Below, piece by piece: positions 8,714 to 18,172 of a stretch of 64,000 nt of DNA. The DNA comes from Mucilaginibacter sp. KACC 22773. Its GTDB lineage: Bacteria > Bacteroidota > Bacteroidia > Sphingobacteriales > Sphingobacteriaceae. The stretch is from assembly GCF_028736215.1 (NCBI RefSeq), contig NZ_CP117883.1:3844001-3908000 (forward strand), in the 5' to 3' direction. The notes under the pieces were generated by a model. That model saw only the letters and a list, made by a program, of their open reading frames with translations. It was not told the DNA's origin and made no database searches. The translations under genes and the position numbers were made by a program. Position 1 is the stretch's first letter, and every line of letters begins with the position of its first letter.

Positions 8714-8873
8714 TCAGCTTATTTTACAATTGATGCGATAAATATAGCCAATAATTGTAAAAATAGCTGATTGTCGCACTTTTTTTACGCCACTAAAAAA
8801 ACGACACGTCACATTTTCTTTTAAGTGATATATTTTTATATCTTGCTGCCAGATTAAATCCAATTATTTCCTA

Positions 8874-10100
8874 ATGAAACCTTATTACAAACTGCTGCTT
8901 CCGGCATTAATATTGCCTTTATTTTCTGTTGCGCAAAGCAATTACAAACCAGGTTATGTTGTTACGCTTAAAGGCGATACTTTACGCGGCTTCATCAACA
9001 TTAAAGAATGGGCTGTTAACCCACGAAAGGTTAGTTTTAAAACATCGACAAATGATACTCCCCCCCGCGACCTTGGTGTTAGTGATATCACTTCGTTTGC
9101 AGCTACAAATTCAGAAGCATATCAAAGATATATTGGCTTACTAAACGTCGATCCAACCAAAATATCCAGCCTTTCAAACGGCCGAAACACGGATACCAAA
9201 ACTGATTCGGTGTTTTTAAAGATCATCCAAAAAGGAGCCAATATTACTTTATTTGAATATGCCGACGATTTAAAGAATCATTACTTTGTTAGCGGAAGTG
9301 GCGATGCTCAGCCAACGGAACTGGTTTACAGGGTTTATAAGAATGATGGAAAAACCATAAACGAAGATGCATATAAACAACAACTATTCCTGTTATCGGA
9401 AAAGTACAACGGCTCCAACAACACCAAAACCATTATTGAAAAGGCCGACTATAATGCGGATGACCTAATCGAAATAGCACGATTTATCAATAAAACTAAT
9501 ACGAAACAAGACGCAACATTAACCGATGGCAGTAAAAGCACCCAATTTTTTGCTTCGGCGGGTGTAAACTTTGGCAACATTACATCAGGCATCGACGCAT
9601 TTAAAGAATTTGACAGCAAATCAGCCTCATCAATATTCCCGCGCATTGCTGTCGGAATAAATGTATTGGCTAACCCCAGTACCGGAAAACTGATATTCAG
9701 GGCGCAGCTTGCTTATACCAGTAATAAATTTAAAGGAAATCAAACCGGCGGCTCTACTTATTCGCTAACTCAAAATAATATATCGCTGATACCACAAATC
9801 CTGTATAATTTTTACAATACAAATGGCTTTAAATTTTACGCCGCTGCCGGTGCCGCATTTAATATATCAGCTTACGGCGGTAACAAGTATACCTATTCCG
9901 GTGCAGGTAAAACAACCGTTACAGATGGCTATCTGTTACAATCAAATTGGATATCATACCCCATAAATATCGGCGCGGTGATTGGTAAAAAATTCGACAT
10001 CACAGCAGGATACATACCGAATGCGATCTTTACCAAGGATAACACAAATTACATGCAGGTAAGTGCTGTTCAAATAGCCTTAAACTACTATTTTAATTAA
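8874..10100 (+). CDS. Secreted/outer-membrane beta-barrel protein, paralogue 1
   Basis: 408 aa. The signal peptide (1-20) ends in VAQ and is followed by SNYKPGYVVTLKGDTLRGFI, a motif common in Bacteroidota hypothetical exported proteins. The C-terminal half has alternating strands (FFASAGVNFG, FPRIAVGINVLANPSTGKLIF, ISLIPQILYNFYN, ALNYYFN) consistent with a small outer-membrane barrel ending in an aromatic residue. The next gene is a clear paralogue 19 bp downstream. The function is unknown. Confidence 0.75.
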   Translation: MKPYYKLLLPALILPLFSVAQSNYKPGYVVTLKGDTLRGFINIKEWAVNPRKVSFKTSTNDTPPRDLGVSDITSFAATNSEAYQRYIGLLNVDPTKISSLSNGRNTDTKTDSVFLKIIQKGANITLFEYADDLKNHYFVSGSGDAQPTELVYRVYKNDGKTINEDAYKQQLFLLSEKYNGSNNTKTIIEKADYNADDLIEIARFINKTNTKQDATLTDGSKSTQFFASAGVNFGNITSGIDAFKEFDSKSASSIFPRIAVGINVLANPSTGKLIFRAQLAYTSNKFKGNQTGGSTYSLTQNNISLIPQILYNFYNTNGFKFYAAAGAAFNISAYGGNKYTYSGAGKTTVTDGYLLQSNWISYPINIGAVIGKKFDITAGYIPNAIFTKDNTNYMQVSAVQIALNYYFN

Positions 10101-10119
10101 AAACTAAACCTCTATCGCA

Positions 10120-11370
10120 ATGAAAACTTTATTTTCAATAGCAGCAGCATTAACGTTGCTACCTGCTTTAACGTTTGCGCAAAGCAACTACAAGCCAGCC
10201 TACATCGTTACCCTTAAAGGCGACACCTTACACGGCGAAATAAACCAGAAAGAATGGTTTGGCAACCCCAAAAGCATCGAATTTAAAAGCACTGCAGGCG
10301 TTAAAAACTATACGGTAAATGATATAAGCTATTTTGAATTGCTTAATTCATCTATTTATCAGCGGTACTCCGGCGAGATCAGTATGGATGAAACCAATAC
10401 TTCAAAATTGCAAACAGGAGTTGATTCAACTAAAAAGCAGGATGTGGTATTTTTAAGGGTGGAGCAAAATGGCCCAAATGTAACCTTGTATTCATACATT
10501 GATGCCAAAAAGACGAGGTTTTTTATTGGCGATAACAAAACCGGCCAGGTTAAGGAACTTGTTTACCGGATTTATTATTTGCCAGATCACGGCGTACAAA
10601 CCCGGAGCGAAAATATTTACATACCGCAATTGTATGACCTGGCTATTAAATATAACCCGACATCGGAGAAATTAAAAAGCGAAATAGAAAATGCTACTTA
10701 TAGTTTACCCGACCTAAAAAGCATTTCCCAAAAACTCAACAATATTACTGTTGATAAAAAAACGTATGGTGGTAAATCGGCGTGGAAATTTTTTGCCGGC
10801 GTGGGTGTTAATGCTACCCTGTTTACAACCAGTCCGGGTACCAGCCAGGGCACCAAATTTTACAACGCAAAAAATACAACATCTGTGTACCCCGCAGTGT
10901 CAGCAGGTGTAAATTTATATCCAAATCCAAGTGTTGGCAAACTCATTGTACGTGGCGAAATAATGGTTACCGGGGCAGCGTATAAGAACTCTGTAGATCT
11001 CTATTTTAACCAGCCGGATATACCAAAATCTGATTTTAATGTAAAGGAATTTTTAGTTATTGTTAATCCGCAGGTGATATACAACATTTATAACACCAAC
11101 AATTTTAAATTCTTTATCGACGCCGGTATATCCTATACTTTCGTAAAAACCACGGGCAATTCTATCTACAACAGCCATCTTCAAACAACTACGTACAACT
11201 ACCTTTCTCTAAGTTCGGGACTAATCAGTTTCCCTATCAAGCTGGGTGTAACTTTAGGTAAAAAAGTGGACATATATGTTTCTTATTCCACTCCCGCGGC
11301 TATTACCAATAGCAAAAATTATACTATAAATGCAAACAGCATTAAAGCGGGCATTAATTACGAGTTTTAA
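10120..11370 (+). CDS. Secreted/outer-membrane beta-barrel protein, paralogue 2
   Basis: 416 aa, same design as the preceding gene. The signal peptide ends TFAQ, then comes SNYKPAYIVTLKGDTLHGEI, and later the matching strands FFAGVGVNATLF, SAGVNLYPNPSVGKLIVRGE and a C-terminal NYEF. The two proteins align along their whole length, indicating tandem duplication. The 19-bp gap and the shared terminator just downstream suggest one transcript. No enzymatic motif is visible; a surface-structure or sensing role would be guesswork. Confidence 0.75.
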   Translation: MKTLFSIAAALTLLPALTFAQSNYKPAYIVTLKGDTLHGEINQKEWFGNPKSIEFKSTAGVKNYTVNDISYFELLNSSIYQRYSGEISMDETNTSKLQTGVDSTKKQDVVFLRVEQNGPNVTLYSYIDAKKTRFFIGDNKTGQVKELVYRIYYLPDHGVQTRSENIYIPQLYDLAIKYNPTSEKLKSEIENATYSLPDLKSISQKLNNITVDKKTYGGKSAWKFFAGVGVNATLFTTSPGTSQGTKFYNAKNTTSVYPAVSAGVNLYPNPSVGKLIVRGEIMVTGAAYKNSVDLYFNQPDIPKSDFNVKEFLVIVNPQVIYNIYNTNNFKFFIDAGISYTFVKTTGNSIYNSHLQTTTYNYLSLSSGLISFPIKLGVTLGKKVDIYVSYSTPAAITNSKNYTINANSIKAGINYEF

Positions 11371-11378
11371 ATCAAAAA

Positions 11379-11408
11379 AGCGTCCCGGTATCTCACCCCC
11401 GGGACGCT
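11379..11408 (+). terminator. Rho-independent terminator
   Basis: AGCGTCCCGG at 11379-11388 pairs perfectly with CCGGGACGCT at 11399-11408, 9 bp after the stop of the second barrel paralogue. The A-run lies before the stem and only a short T-rich tail follows. Confidence 0.75.
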
Positions 11409-11528
11409 GTGTTATGGCTTAAACCAATAACATCAACTAAATCCAGATCAACCTCGCGTATGATCATTGCTTGCCATCTTTCTCAGGGATGGCCAGATTT
11501 TAAATATCGTTTCAGACTTTCTCCCTCA

Positions 11529-14378
11529 TTAAAACGGGCCACCGCCACCCGGAGGGGGGCCACCAGGGCCAGGGCCGCCCATACCACCGGGCCCCATTGT
11601 TGGTTTCTTACCTGCAAATTTCTGTAGCTTAAGTGTAAAACTTAACAAATAATACCTACCCAGCCTGTTGCTGCTGGTTTGGGTTACATAGCTACCACTT
11701 TGCGTACTGGTGTAACCCGTATTTTGATTAAACACATCCATTGCCGAAAGGCGGATAGTACCTGCATTTCCTTTTAAAAACCTGCGCTCAACATAGGTAT
11801 TTAATATGTTGGGGTTGGTTGCTCCTTTATAGCCGTAATAAAACATCTTGGAGTAATCGTAACTTACAGTCCAATCCTTCCATAAATAATTTTTGCCGTT
11901 GATGCCCAGGTTAAGCGAGCTGAAATTATTGTTGATGTTGGCCGTAGTAATCGAATTATTCGACTTATTTACCGCGTAGGTTGTGCTGGCCTCGGCATCT
12001 ACAACATCAGTAATACTCAACCGGAATCTGACGCCTTGCGAGAGCACCAGGTTTTTAGCTATATTTTTCTCGGTTGTCATGGCATAACTTGTCGAATCGA
12101 CATTACTTACATAAGAGATGTTATTATTGTAGGCAACGTTGCCTATAAAGAATAAATTATATTTTCTTTTTTCCCAGGGTTTGGCAAATACGTAAAAACC
12201 CTGTGCCGAGTAAAATCCATCGGCATTCAAATACTGGGTTAAAATACTTCCGGCCAGTTTGCTGTTTGGCGTGTATGTTTTAGGGTAATTGATAGTGTTG
12301 GCTACTATCTTATTATCGGTAGTGGTGAAAGATAAATTACTGAAAAACACATTCCCACTCTCGAAATTAAACTTGTTGTACCTGATGGATAGGTTGTTAT
12401 TAAACTCTGGCTTTAAATCGGGGTTACCTTGAACCGGGTACGATGCATTGCTGAAATCGGTAACAGGCTGCAACTCGGTATAGGTTGGCTGGTTGCTCAC
12501 CCCGTTATAGTTTAAGCTTAACGACTGATTACGCGAGAAGTTGTAAATGAACCTGGCATTAGGTGCTAAGTTAAATGTGTGGCTATCTGTTGGCGAAGCA
12601 CCGTTGGTTAATGATTGCCCGCGCAGTATGGTTGGTTGTGCTACCAAACCTAAGGTGTAGTTATACTTTTTATCGATAAAACGATAGTTTAAGCCAAAAC
12701 GATTGGTAATAAACGTGGAGTTATAATTATTGCTCAGCAAGCCATAATAATCTTTGGTTACGCCATCAAGGCTGAGGGTATCTGTCCGTTTATCAGCCGT
12801 AGTATAGGCGTAATGATAAGCATATGTTAATTCAAGATACCCTTTTTTACTCACCGGCTCCAAAAACGATACGCTTGTACCCAAACTATCGGTACGGCTG
12901 TTGGTATTAATAAACTGATTGAGCGGCGCGTTTGCAGCACCATCTAAATAGGTATAAACCGGGTTTTGGTATTTATTGATCTTGTATGATCCGGCACCAA
13001 CATTTACGCTAAAATTGCGGCCTTTACGGGCAAAACGGTGGTTAAATAACACATTGGCCCCATAATTTGGTTCGGTTTGGTTACTGTAGGTATCAAAATT
13101 ATAATTGGATATGGTTTGGGAGTTATTAACCAATAAACTACTGCCTAACTGTGTGGTAGTTACTCTTGCATAAGCAAACGATGGTGTAATTTTAATATAA
13201 TTAACGGTATCGGGCTTAATTTCGATATTGAAGTTGAAACGATGGTTCAGCTTCTCGTCGTTTTGGGTGTTGTTATTGGTATTGGTGCTTGGGTTTGATG
13301 TAGATATATTGTTTTGAATGGTTTTGTTGATGGTATATACCGAATTATCGGCAAAGCTATAGCTGCCATAAGCTGTAACTTTTTTGCCCCAGCTATCGCG
13401 GTAGTTAAGGCCAAATGACCGTGCTGTAGTGATACCGTTAGTATTGCTGCTATTACCACCCGGAGGACCACCCGGGCCGCCGCCTCTGGGGCCGCCGCCG
13501 TTAAAGGTAAACAGGTTGGTATTGGTATTATTTAGATTGCCCAAAAAGGCCAGTTGCTGATCGCCGTTAAATTTGAACATATTTGCCGATGCCACATACC
13601 TGTTCCCTTCCTGGCTGTTGGAGATACCGGGAATAGCATCCCTGCCCCCGCCCACGCTGGCCTGGCCAAAATACCCGTAATTTTTACTCTGTTTTATGGT
13701 GATGTTAAGGATCTTGTCAGGCTCGCCGCTTTTTACACCGGTAAGATTGGCCTGATCGCCGTAGTCATCAATAATCTGTATGTTTTGTACAATATCAGCG
13801 GGCAGGTTTTTGGTGGCCGATTTTACGTCGCCACCAAAAAAATCTTTACCATTTACTCTTACTTTGGTTACACTTTTACCTTGGGCGGTAATATTGCCAT
13901 CTTTATCAACATCAACACCAGGCAATTTTTTAATTACATCCTCCACAGGGGCATTATCACGAACCGGGTAAGCAGCGGCATTAAATTCAACCGTATCCTC
14001 CTTAAGCTTTACCGGGTTAACATCAGATATGGTAACCGTGTTAAGCATATAGGTATCATTTTTAAGAATAATGGGCTTTAACAACACAGGAGTACCGGCA
14101 TTATCCAACACAAAACGACGGCGCAGCCCCTGGTAACCTATCGAGTTTAAAACCAGGCTAAACGTGTTTGTTTTTACATCGTCAAAGGTAAATGCGCCCT
14201 TACTATCGGTAATTACTTTGGTGCTATCGGTACCGGTTAGTAATTTAACGGTGGTTCCAGGTAAGGCTACCCCGGTTGAGTCGGTGACAGTTCCCCTGAC
14301 CCGCCTGCCCGTTTGGGCAAAGGTTGTGAGGCTAAACAGCAATGCTGCGATTATCAGATATGTAGATTTGAGTTTCAT
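11529..14378 (-). CDS. Outer-membrane beta-barrel receptor-like protein (OMP_b-brl_3 type)
   Basis: 949 aa with a signal peptide to TFAQ (1-22). A carboxypeptidase-regulatory-like domain follows (VRGTVTDSTGVALPGTTVKL, about 28-95), then a TonB plug-like region (PVEDVIKKLPGVDVDKDGNI and VRVNGKDFFGGD) and a long beta-barrel. It belongs to the outer membrane beta-barrel family related to TonB-dependent receptors; no TonB box was identified. Two low-complexity Gly/Pro stretches stand out: a loop GGGPRGGGPGGPPGG near residue 300 and the C-terminal tail, which is Gly-Pro rich to the last residue and so lacks a clean barrel-ending motif. The LytS/LytTR pair diverges from it. Confidence 0.82.
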   Translation of the reverse strand: MKLKSTYLIIAALLFSLTTFAQTGRRVRGTVTDSTGVALPGTTVKLLTGTDSTKVITDSKGAFTFDDVKTNTFSLVLNSIGYQGLRRRFVLDNAGTPVLLKPIILKNDTYMLNTVTISDVNPVKLKEDTVEFNAAAYPVRDNAPVEDVIKKLPGVDVDKDGNITAQGKSVTKVRVNGKDFFGGDVKSATKNLPADIVQNIQIIDDYGDQANLTGVKSGEPDKILNITIKQSKNYGYFGQASVGGGRDAIPGISNSQEGNRYVASANMFKFNGDQQLAFLGNLNNTNTNLFTFNGGGPRGGGPGGPPGGNSSNTNGITTARSFGLNYRDSWGKKVTAYGSYSFADNSVYTINKTIQNNISTSNPSTNTNNNTQNDEKLNHRFNFNIEIKPDTVNYIKITPSFAYARVTTTQLGSSLLVNNSQTISNYNFDTYSNQTEPNYGANVLFNHRFARKGRNFSVNVGAGSYKINKYQNPVYTYLDGAANAPLNQFINTNSRTDSLGTSVSFLEPVSKKGYLELTYAYHYAYTTADKRTDTLSLDGVTKDYYGLLSNNYNSTFITNRFGLNYRFIDKKYNYTLGLVAQPTILRGQSLTNGASPTDSHTFNLAPNARFIYNFSRNQSLSLNYNGVSNQPTYTELQPVTDFSNASYPVQGNPDLKPEFNNNLSIRYNKFNFESGNVFFSNLSFTTTDNKIVANTINYPKTYTPNSKLAGSILTQYLNADGFYSAQGFYVFAKPWEKRKYNLFFIGNVAYNNNISYVSNVDSTSYAMTTEKNIAKNLVLSQGVRFRLSITDVVDAEASTTYAVNKSNNSITTANINNNFSSLNLGINGKNYLWKDWTVSYDYSKMFYYGYKGATNPNILNTYVERRFLKGNAGTIRLSAMDVFNQNTGYTSTQSGSYVTQTSSNRLGRYYLLSFTLKLQKFAGKKPTMGPGGMGGPGPGGPPPGGGGPF

Positions 14379-14722
14379 CCTGTTGCGGCTTATTTACAAC
14401 ACAAAGGAATAACATCGGCATCACCCCCAAAAACGCAATAGACAGGGGTACTACAAACGTAGATGAAGGCATGCTTTTTACCTATAAACCCATGCATTTG
14501 CCCCCTTAAACTACAATAACACTATTTAACGGTTAATTTTGGCCATTTGTCGGCGAGTTATGCCTCTTAGGCGATTATGCTTGATTGATAGCCAATTGGT
14601 TTAGTAATATTGAAGAGTTATTAAACCGCCATCGAGAATCTTCAGGTCAAGATTTTCTGTCGAAAAATAAAAAACATAAATAGTCCTGATTCTCGTATCT
14701 TGACTTCTGATTATAACCAGCA
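14379..14722. promoter_or_regulatory. Divergent intergenic region
   Basis: 344 bp between the barrel gene and the LytS-like kinase, which must hold both promoters. Near its right end a degenerate inverted pair is visible (CGAGAATCTTCAGGTCAAGA at 14633-14652 against TCTTGACTTCTGA-like sequence by 14710). No ORF or RNA gene was recognised. Confidence 0.4.
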
Positions 14723-15799
14723 ATGAGCCTCAAATCAAAAAGCACTACGATTACTATCCTAATTCATGTATTAATATGGGCCGTACTGGTTTTTGCCCTG
14801 CTTTTATACCAGCCGCTTACCTGGAACATCGTATTACCTTATCAATTCTGGGTAAAACAGGCTTTGGTTATTATTGTGCTGGTGGTTGCTTTCTATATCA
14901 ATTCTATTGTACTTGTGCCGGTATACCTATTAAAAAACCGTACCGGAATGTACTTCCTGATTATCATTGGGTTAATAATTGCCATATATTTTTTAAACAA
15001 TCTTTTCGACAGTGCTTTAAATATGCATCAATTAATGGATGCAGCTACGCACAAACACAGCAGGCCGCCAAAACAGGGCGGCGGCAGAAATCATATTTTT
15101 GATTTTGTAATCGTGTTTATCATGGCATTGGTATTAGGCATCAGCACCAGCATTACGGCTATTCAAAAGTGGCAGGCCGATATCAGGCTCCGCGAAACTT
15201 TAGAACAAGATAAAATCAGTTCGGAATTATCGTTCCTGAAAGCGCAGATCAATCCGCATTTCTTTTTCAATACGCTGAATAACATTTACGCGCTTACGCA
15301 TATCAATGCCGAAACATCGCGCAAAGCTATTCACCAGCTTTCGCGGATGATGCGGTACGTGTTATATGATACCCAACACGGCACTGCATTGTTAAGTCAG
15401 GAAATAGCCTTTATAAAAGACTACATCAGCCTGATGGAACTACGGCTTACCGATAAGGTGAAAGTTACATTTAATTCGCCCCCAGCTGTTAATGATATGA
15501 CCGTTGCCCCTATGATATTTTTACCTTTTGTGGAGAATGCCTTTAAACATGGCATCAGCGCCACGCTGCCCAGTGAAATCCTTATCAGCGTTGAACAAAA
15601 TGCAGAGATGCTGGAACTAAGGGTAGAAAACTCCATTTACAAAGACGCCAACCCCAACCTGGAAGAAAACAAAGGCATTGGCCTTACCAATACCCTGCGC
15701 CGTTTAGATTTGTTGTATGCCGGAAAATACACATTGGATATAAAGGAAGATGTCGCCGCAAATACCTATAAAGTTCACTTAATACTCAACCTGTCATGA
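14723..15799 (+). CDS. LytS-type sensor histidine kinase
   Basis: 358 aa. Four membrane helices lie in the first about 145 residues (13-30, 45-70, 76-92, 126-145), followed by the His_kinase domain with FLKAQINPHFFFNTLNNIY; H179 is the phosphorylated histidine. The ATPase domain has PFVENAFKHGI (N-box) and GIGLTNTLRRL (G-box). It overlaps the LytTR regulator gene by 4 bp (ATGA), so they are translationally coupled. There is no extracytoplasmic sensor domain; the signal is presumably sensed in the membrane. An internal His-rich loop (ATHKHSRPP) lies between helices 3 and 4. Confidence 0.9.
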   Translation: MSLKSKSTTITILIHVLIWAVLVFALLLYQPLTWNIVLPYQFWVKQALVIIVLVVAFYINSIVLVPVYLLKNRTGMYFLIIIGLIIAIYFLNNLFDSALNMHQLMDAATHKHSRPPKQGGGRNHIFDFVIVFIMALVLGISTSITAIQKWQADIRLRETLEQDKISSELSFLKAQINPHFFFNTLNNIYALTHINAETSRKAIHQLSRMMRYVLYDTQHGTALLSQEIAFIKDYISLMELRLTDKVKVTFNSPPAVNDMTVAPMIFLPFVENAFKHGISATLPSEILISVEQNAEMLELRVENSIYKDANPNLEENKGIGLTNTLRRLDLLYAGKYTLDIKEDVAANTYKVHLILNLS

Positions 15800-16551
15800 T
15801 ATTAAACTGCATAGCCGTTGATGATGAGCCCCTGGCCCTTGGGCTGGTTTGCGCCTTTATTGAACAAACGCCCTTTTTAAAACTTACAGGCCGCTACAGC
15901 AGCGCTGTTGAAGCACTGGTTGGTTTACAAGACCAAAAGGTGGACCTTATTTTCCTGGATATACAAATGCCCAATTTAAACGGCATCGAGCTGGCCCGTG
16001 TGCTGGATAGCCGGGGCGCCAGCAAACCCCGTATCATTTTTACCACGGCTTACAACCAGTTTGCGTTGGAAGGCTACAAGGTTGACGCGCTGGATTACCT
16101 GTTGAAACCTTTTAATTACGAAGAGTTTTTGCATGCCGCCAACAAAGCATTAAGCTATGCCGAGCTGCTACAACGCTCAGCCAACCCGGCCCCCGCCGCG
16201 ATGACTGCTCCCGAAGAACATCGTATTGAGGACGACTACCTGTTTTTAAAGATAGAGTACCAGCTGGTGCGCATAGCACTTAAAGATATCCTGTACATAG
16301 AGGGCCTGAAAGATTACGTTAAAATATACCTGCAAGGCACCGAGAAAGCCCTGCTATCGCTCACCAGTTTAAAGTCGCTGGAAGAAAAATTGCCGTCAAA
16401 ACGCTTTATGCGGGTGCACCGCTCGTTCATCGTATCGTTAGATAAAATAAACTCCATTACCCGCAACGCCCTGCAAATTGGCAAAGTAAACATCACCGTT
16501 GGCGATCAGTATAAGGATGCTTTCGGGGTATTTTTGAGTAAGTGGGTGTAA
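15796..16551 (+). CDS. LytTR-family response regulator
   Basis: 251 aa. The receiver domain (about 1-120) has the acidic pair D9/D10, phosphoacceptor D55 in LIFLDIQMPN, Thr in FTTAYNQFA and Lys in LDYLLKPFN. A linker rich in Ala/Pro/Glu follows, then a LytTR DNA-binding domain (about 150-250) with DILYIEGLKDYVKIYL and FMRVHRSFIVSLDKI. It partners the overlapping kinase gene. The divergent barrel gene is the nearest possible target. Confidence 0.92.
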   Translation: MILNCIAVDDEPLALGLVCAFIEQTPFLKLTGRYSSAVEALVGLQDQKVDLIFLDIQMPNLNGIELARVLDSRGASKPRIIFTTAYNQFALEGYKVDALDYLLKPFNYEEFLHAANKALSYAELLQRSANPAPAAMTAPEEHRIEDDYLFLKIEYQLVRIALKDILYIEGLKDYVKIYLQGTEKALLSLTSLKSLEEKLPSKRFMRVHRSFIVSLDKINSITRNALQIGKVNITVGDQYKDAFGVFLSKWV

Positions 16552-16562
16552 GGGGAGTCTTT

Positions 16563-16657
16563 GTCTGAACCGGAATTAAACGAATTTATTGAATTATTGA
16601 ATTATTGAATTATTGAAATTCGATAAATTCTTTAATTCGTTTAATTCCGGTTCAGAC
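16563..16657. repeat. Octamer-phased inverted repeat / hairpin
   Basis: The ends GTCTGAACCGGAATTAAACG and CGTTTAATTCCGGTTCAGAC are exact complements over 20 bp. The left arm runs into an 8-bp tandem (ATTGAATT repeated from about 16581), and the right arm carries the degenerate counterpart. It lies 11 bp after the LytTR stop. Confidence 0.85.
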
Positions 16658-16723
16658 AACATCGCTTTGCAATTTTTTCTCTCCCATTCTCCCGCATTAA
16701 ATAATAATCCCTAATTTTATTTT

Positions 16724-18124
16724 ATGCAAGAGGTAACCGTATCCTGGCTTAAATCGCTCGAAGCTTTAGAGCATGTCCCGGATGATCAGCTGCAATGGCT
16801 GATAGATAATAGTGAATACAAAATATTTGAAGATGGCACGTTGCTTAATGAGCCTGGCTCACCCGCTACGGGGCCACATATAATTATTGAAGGCAGTATG
16901 CGGTTTTACATGCTGCAAAACCGCGGCCGTCGCGATTTTGTTGCCGTAGGGCCCGGAAGTATAACAGGCTATCTTCCGTTTTCGCGCGGACTCATTTCAA
17001 AAGGCTATGCCGAAGCTATCGGCGAACTGCATGTTTTGAGTTTCCCTACCGAGCGGATAACCGAAATGATAAAAAATCATTTTGAACTTACCCAGGCGTT
17101 AGTACACATCATGACCAACCGCGTGCGCGATTTTACAGCCCTGCAGCAGCAAAACGAAAAAATGATGGCCTTAGGTAAACTATCCGCCGGGCTGGCCCAC
17201 GAGTTGAATAACCCGGCATCGGCCATTGTGCGTGATTCTACTTCCCTAAGCAAGCACTTACAGTTAGCGCCTGATGCCGTAAAGGGAATGTTTGCCATAA
17301 AAATGACCCCCGAACAGGTTGACGGTGTAACCGGCGAGATGTTTAAAGTGCTTGGGGCAAAAGAAGGAACACGCCTGAGTTTGAAGCAACGTACCCAACG
17401 CGAAGATGAAATTGGCGAATGGCTTGATGAAAACGAGATAGAAAACAGCTACGACATAGCCGAAAGCTTTGTTGATTTTAATTTCACGTTAGAAAATCTC
17501 GACACTTTAAAAAGCTATATCCCAAAACAGTTTTTGTCGACCATCCTTAACTGGATGAGCAACAAGCTGGTGGCCGAAAAAATGATCCTGGATATCCAGG
17601 AATCATCCAAACGGATAGCCGAACTGGTAAGTTCGGTTAAAACTTTTACGCATATGGACCGCGGGCAGGATAAGCAGTATGCCGATATTCATATTGGTAT
17701 CACCAACACGCTTACCATGCTGGGTTACAAAATTCGTAAAGGAAATATTACCGTTGTTGAAGATTTTGACCGAACTTTGCCCGAAGTTAAAGCGCTGATT
17801 GGCGAGCTTAACCAGGTTTGGACAAACCTTATTGATAATGCCCTTGATGCTATGGCACCCGCGGGCAAAGGCATCCTGACCATTAAGACCCGGCGCGACC
17901 GGGAGTTTGTAGAAGTTTTTATTATCGACGATGGCCCCGGCATTCCCGAAGATATCCAAAGCCAGATTTTCGATCCATTTTTTACCACCAAAGAGATGGG
18001 CAAGGGTACCGGCATGGGGCTTGAAGTGGTGCAACGGATTGTAAAACAACACCGTGGATCGATCAAAGTAAAATCGAAGCCCGGGTGTACCGTGTTTAAT
18101 GTTTGCTTTCTTATTGACGGGTAG
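16724..18124 (+). CDS. Soluble histidine kinase with N-terminal cyclic-nucleotide-binding-like domain
   Basis: 466 aa, no membrane helices. Residues about 10-130 form a CRP/cNMP-type beta-roll (IFEDGTLLNEPGSPATGPHIIIEGSMRF cut by loops). The dimerisation helix carries H159 in GLAHELNNPASAI. The ATPase domain has N-box LIDNALDAMAP, G1 IDDGPGIPED and G2 GTGMGLEVV. The class fits redox or nucleotide sensing kinases that pair with a receiver on another protein. The next gene encodes a receiver fused to a flavoprotein, 48 bp downstream, which is the likely phosphotransfer partner. The ligand of the cNMP-like domain is unknown. Confidence 0.9.
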   Translation: MQEVTVSWLKSLEALEHVPDDQLQWLIDNSEYKIFEDGTLLNEPGSPATGPHIIIEGSMRFYMLQNRGRRDFVAVGPGSITGYLPFSRGLISKGYAEAIGELHVLSFPTERITEMIKNHFELTQALVHIMTNRVRDFTALQQQNEKMMALGKLSAGLAHELNNPASAIVRDSTSLSKHLQLAPDAVKGMFAIKMTPEQVDGVTGEMFKVLGAKEGTRLSLKQRTQREDEIGEWLDENEIENSYDIAESFVDFNFTLENLDTLKSYIPKQFLSTILNWMSNKLVAEKMILDIQESSKRIAELVSSVKTFTHMDRGQDKQYADIHIGITNTLTMLGYKIRKGNITVVEDFDRTLPEVKALIGELNQVWTNLIDNALDAMAPAGKGILTIKTRRDREFVEVFIIDDGPGIPEDIQSQIFDPFFTTKEMGKGTGMGLEVVQRIVKQHRGSIKVKSKPGCTVFNVCFLIDG

Positions 18125-18172
18125 CCAACATTTTTTTAATAATATATTTATCATTTACCTGTAGCAAAACCT

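Noticed and set aside
8874..11370. The paralogous barrel genes considered as phase-variable adhesins
   Set aside because: No homopolymer or repeat tract lies in their coding starts, and no recombinase is adjacent.
13554..14081. 175-codon plus-strand frame inside the 949-aa barrel gene
   Set aside because: Antisense to a clear carboxypeptidase-regulatory/plug region; no start context or family.
17603..18154. 183-codon minus-strand frame over the cNMP kinase
   Set aside because: Antisense to the conserved ATPase domain; composition is what the opposite strand of a coding gene gives.
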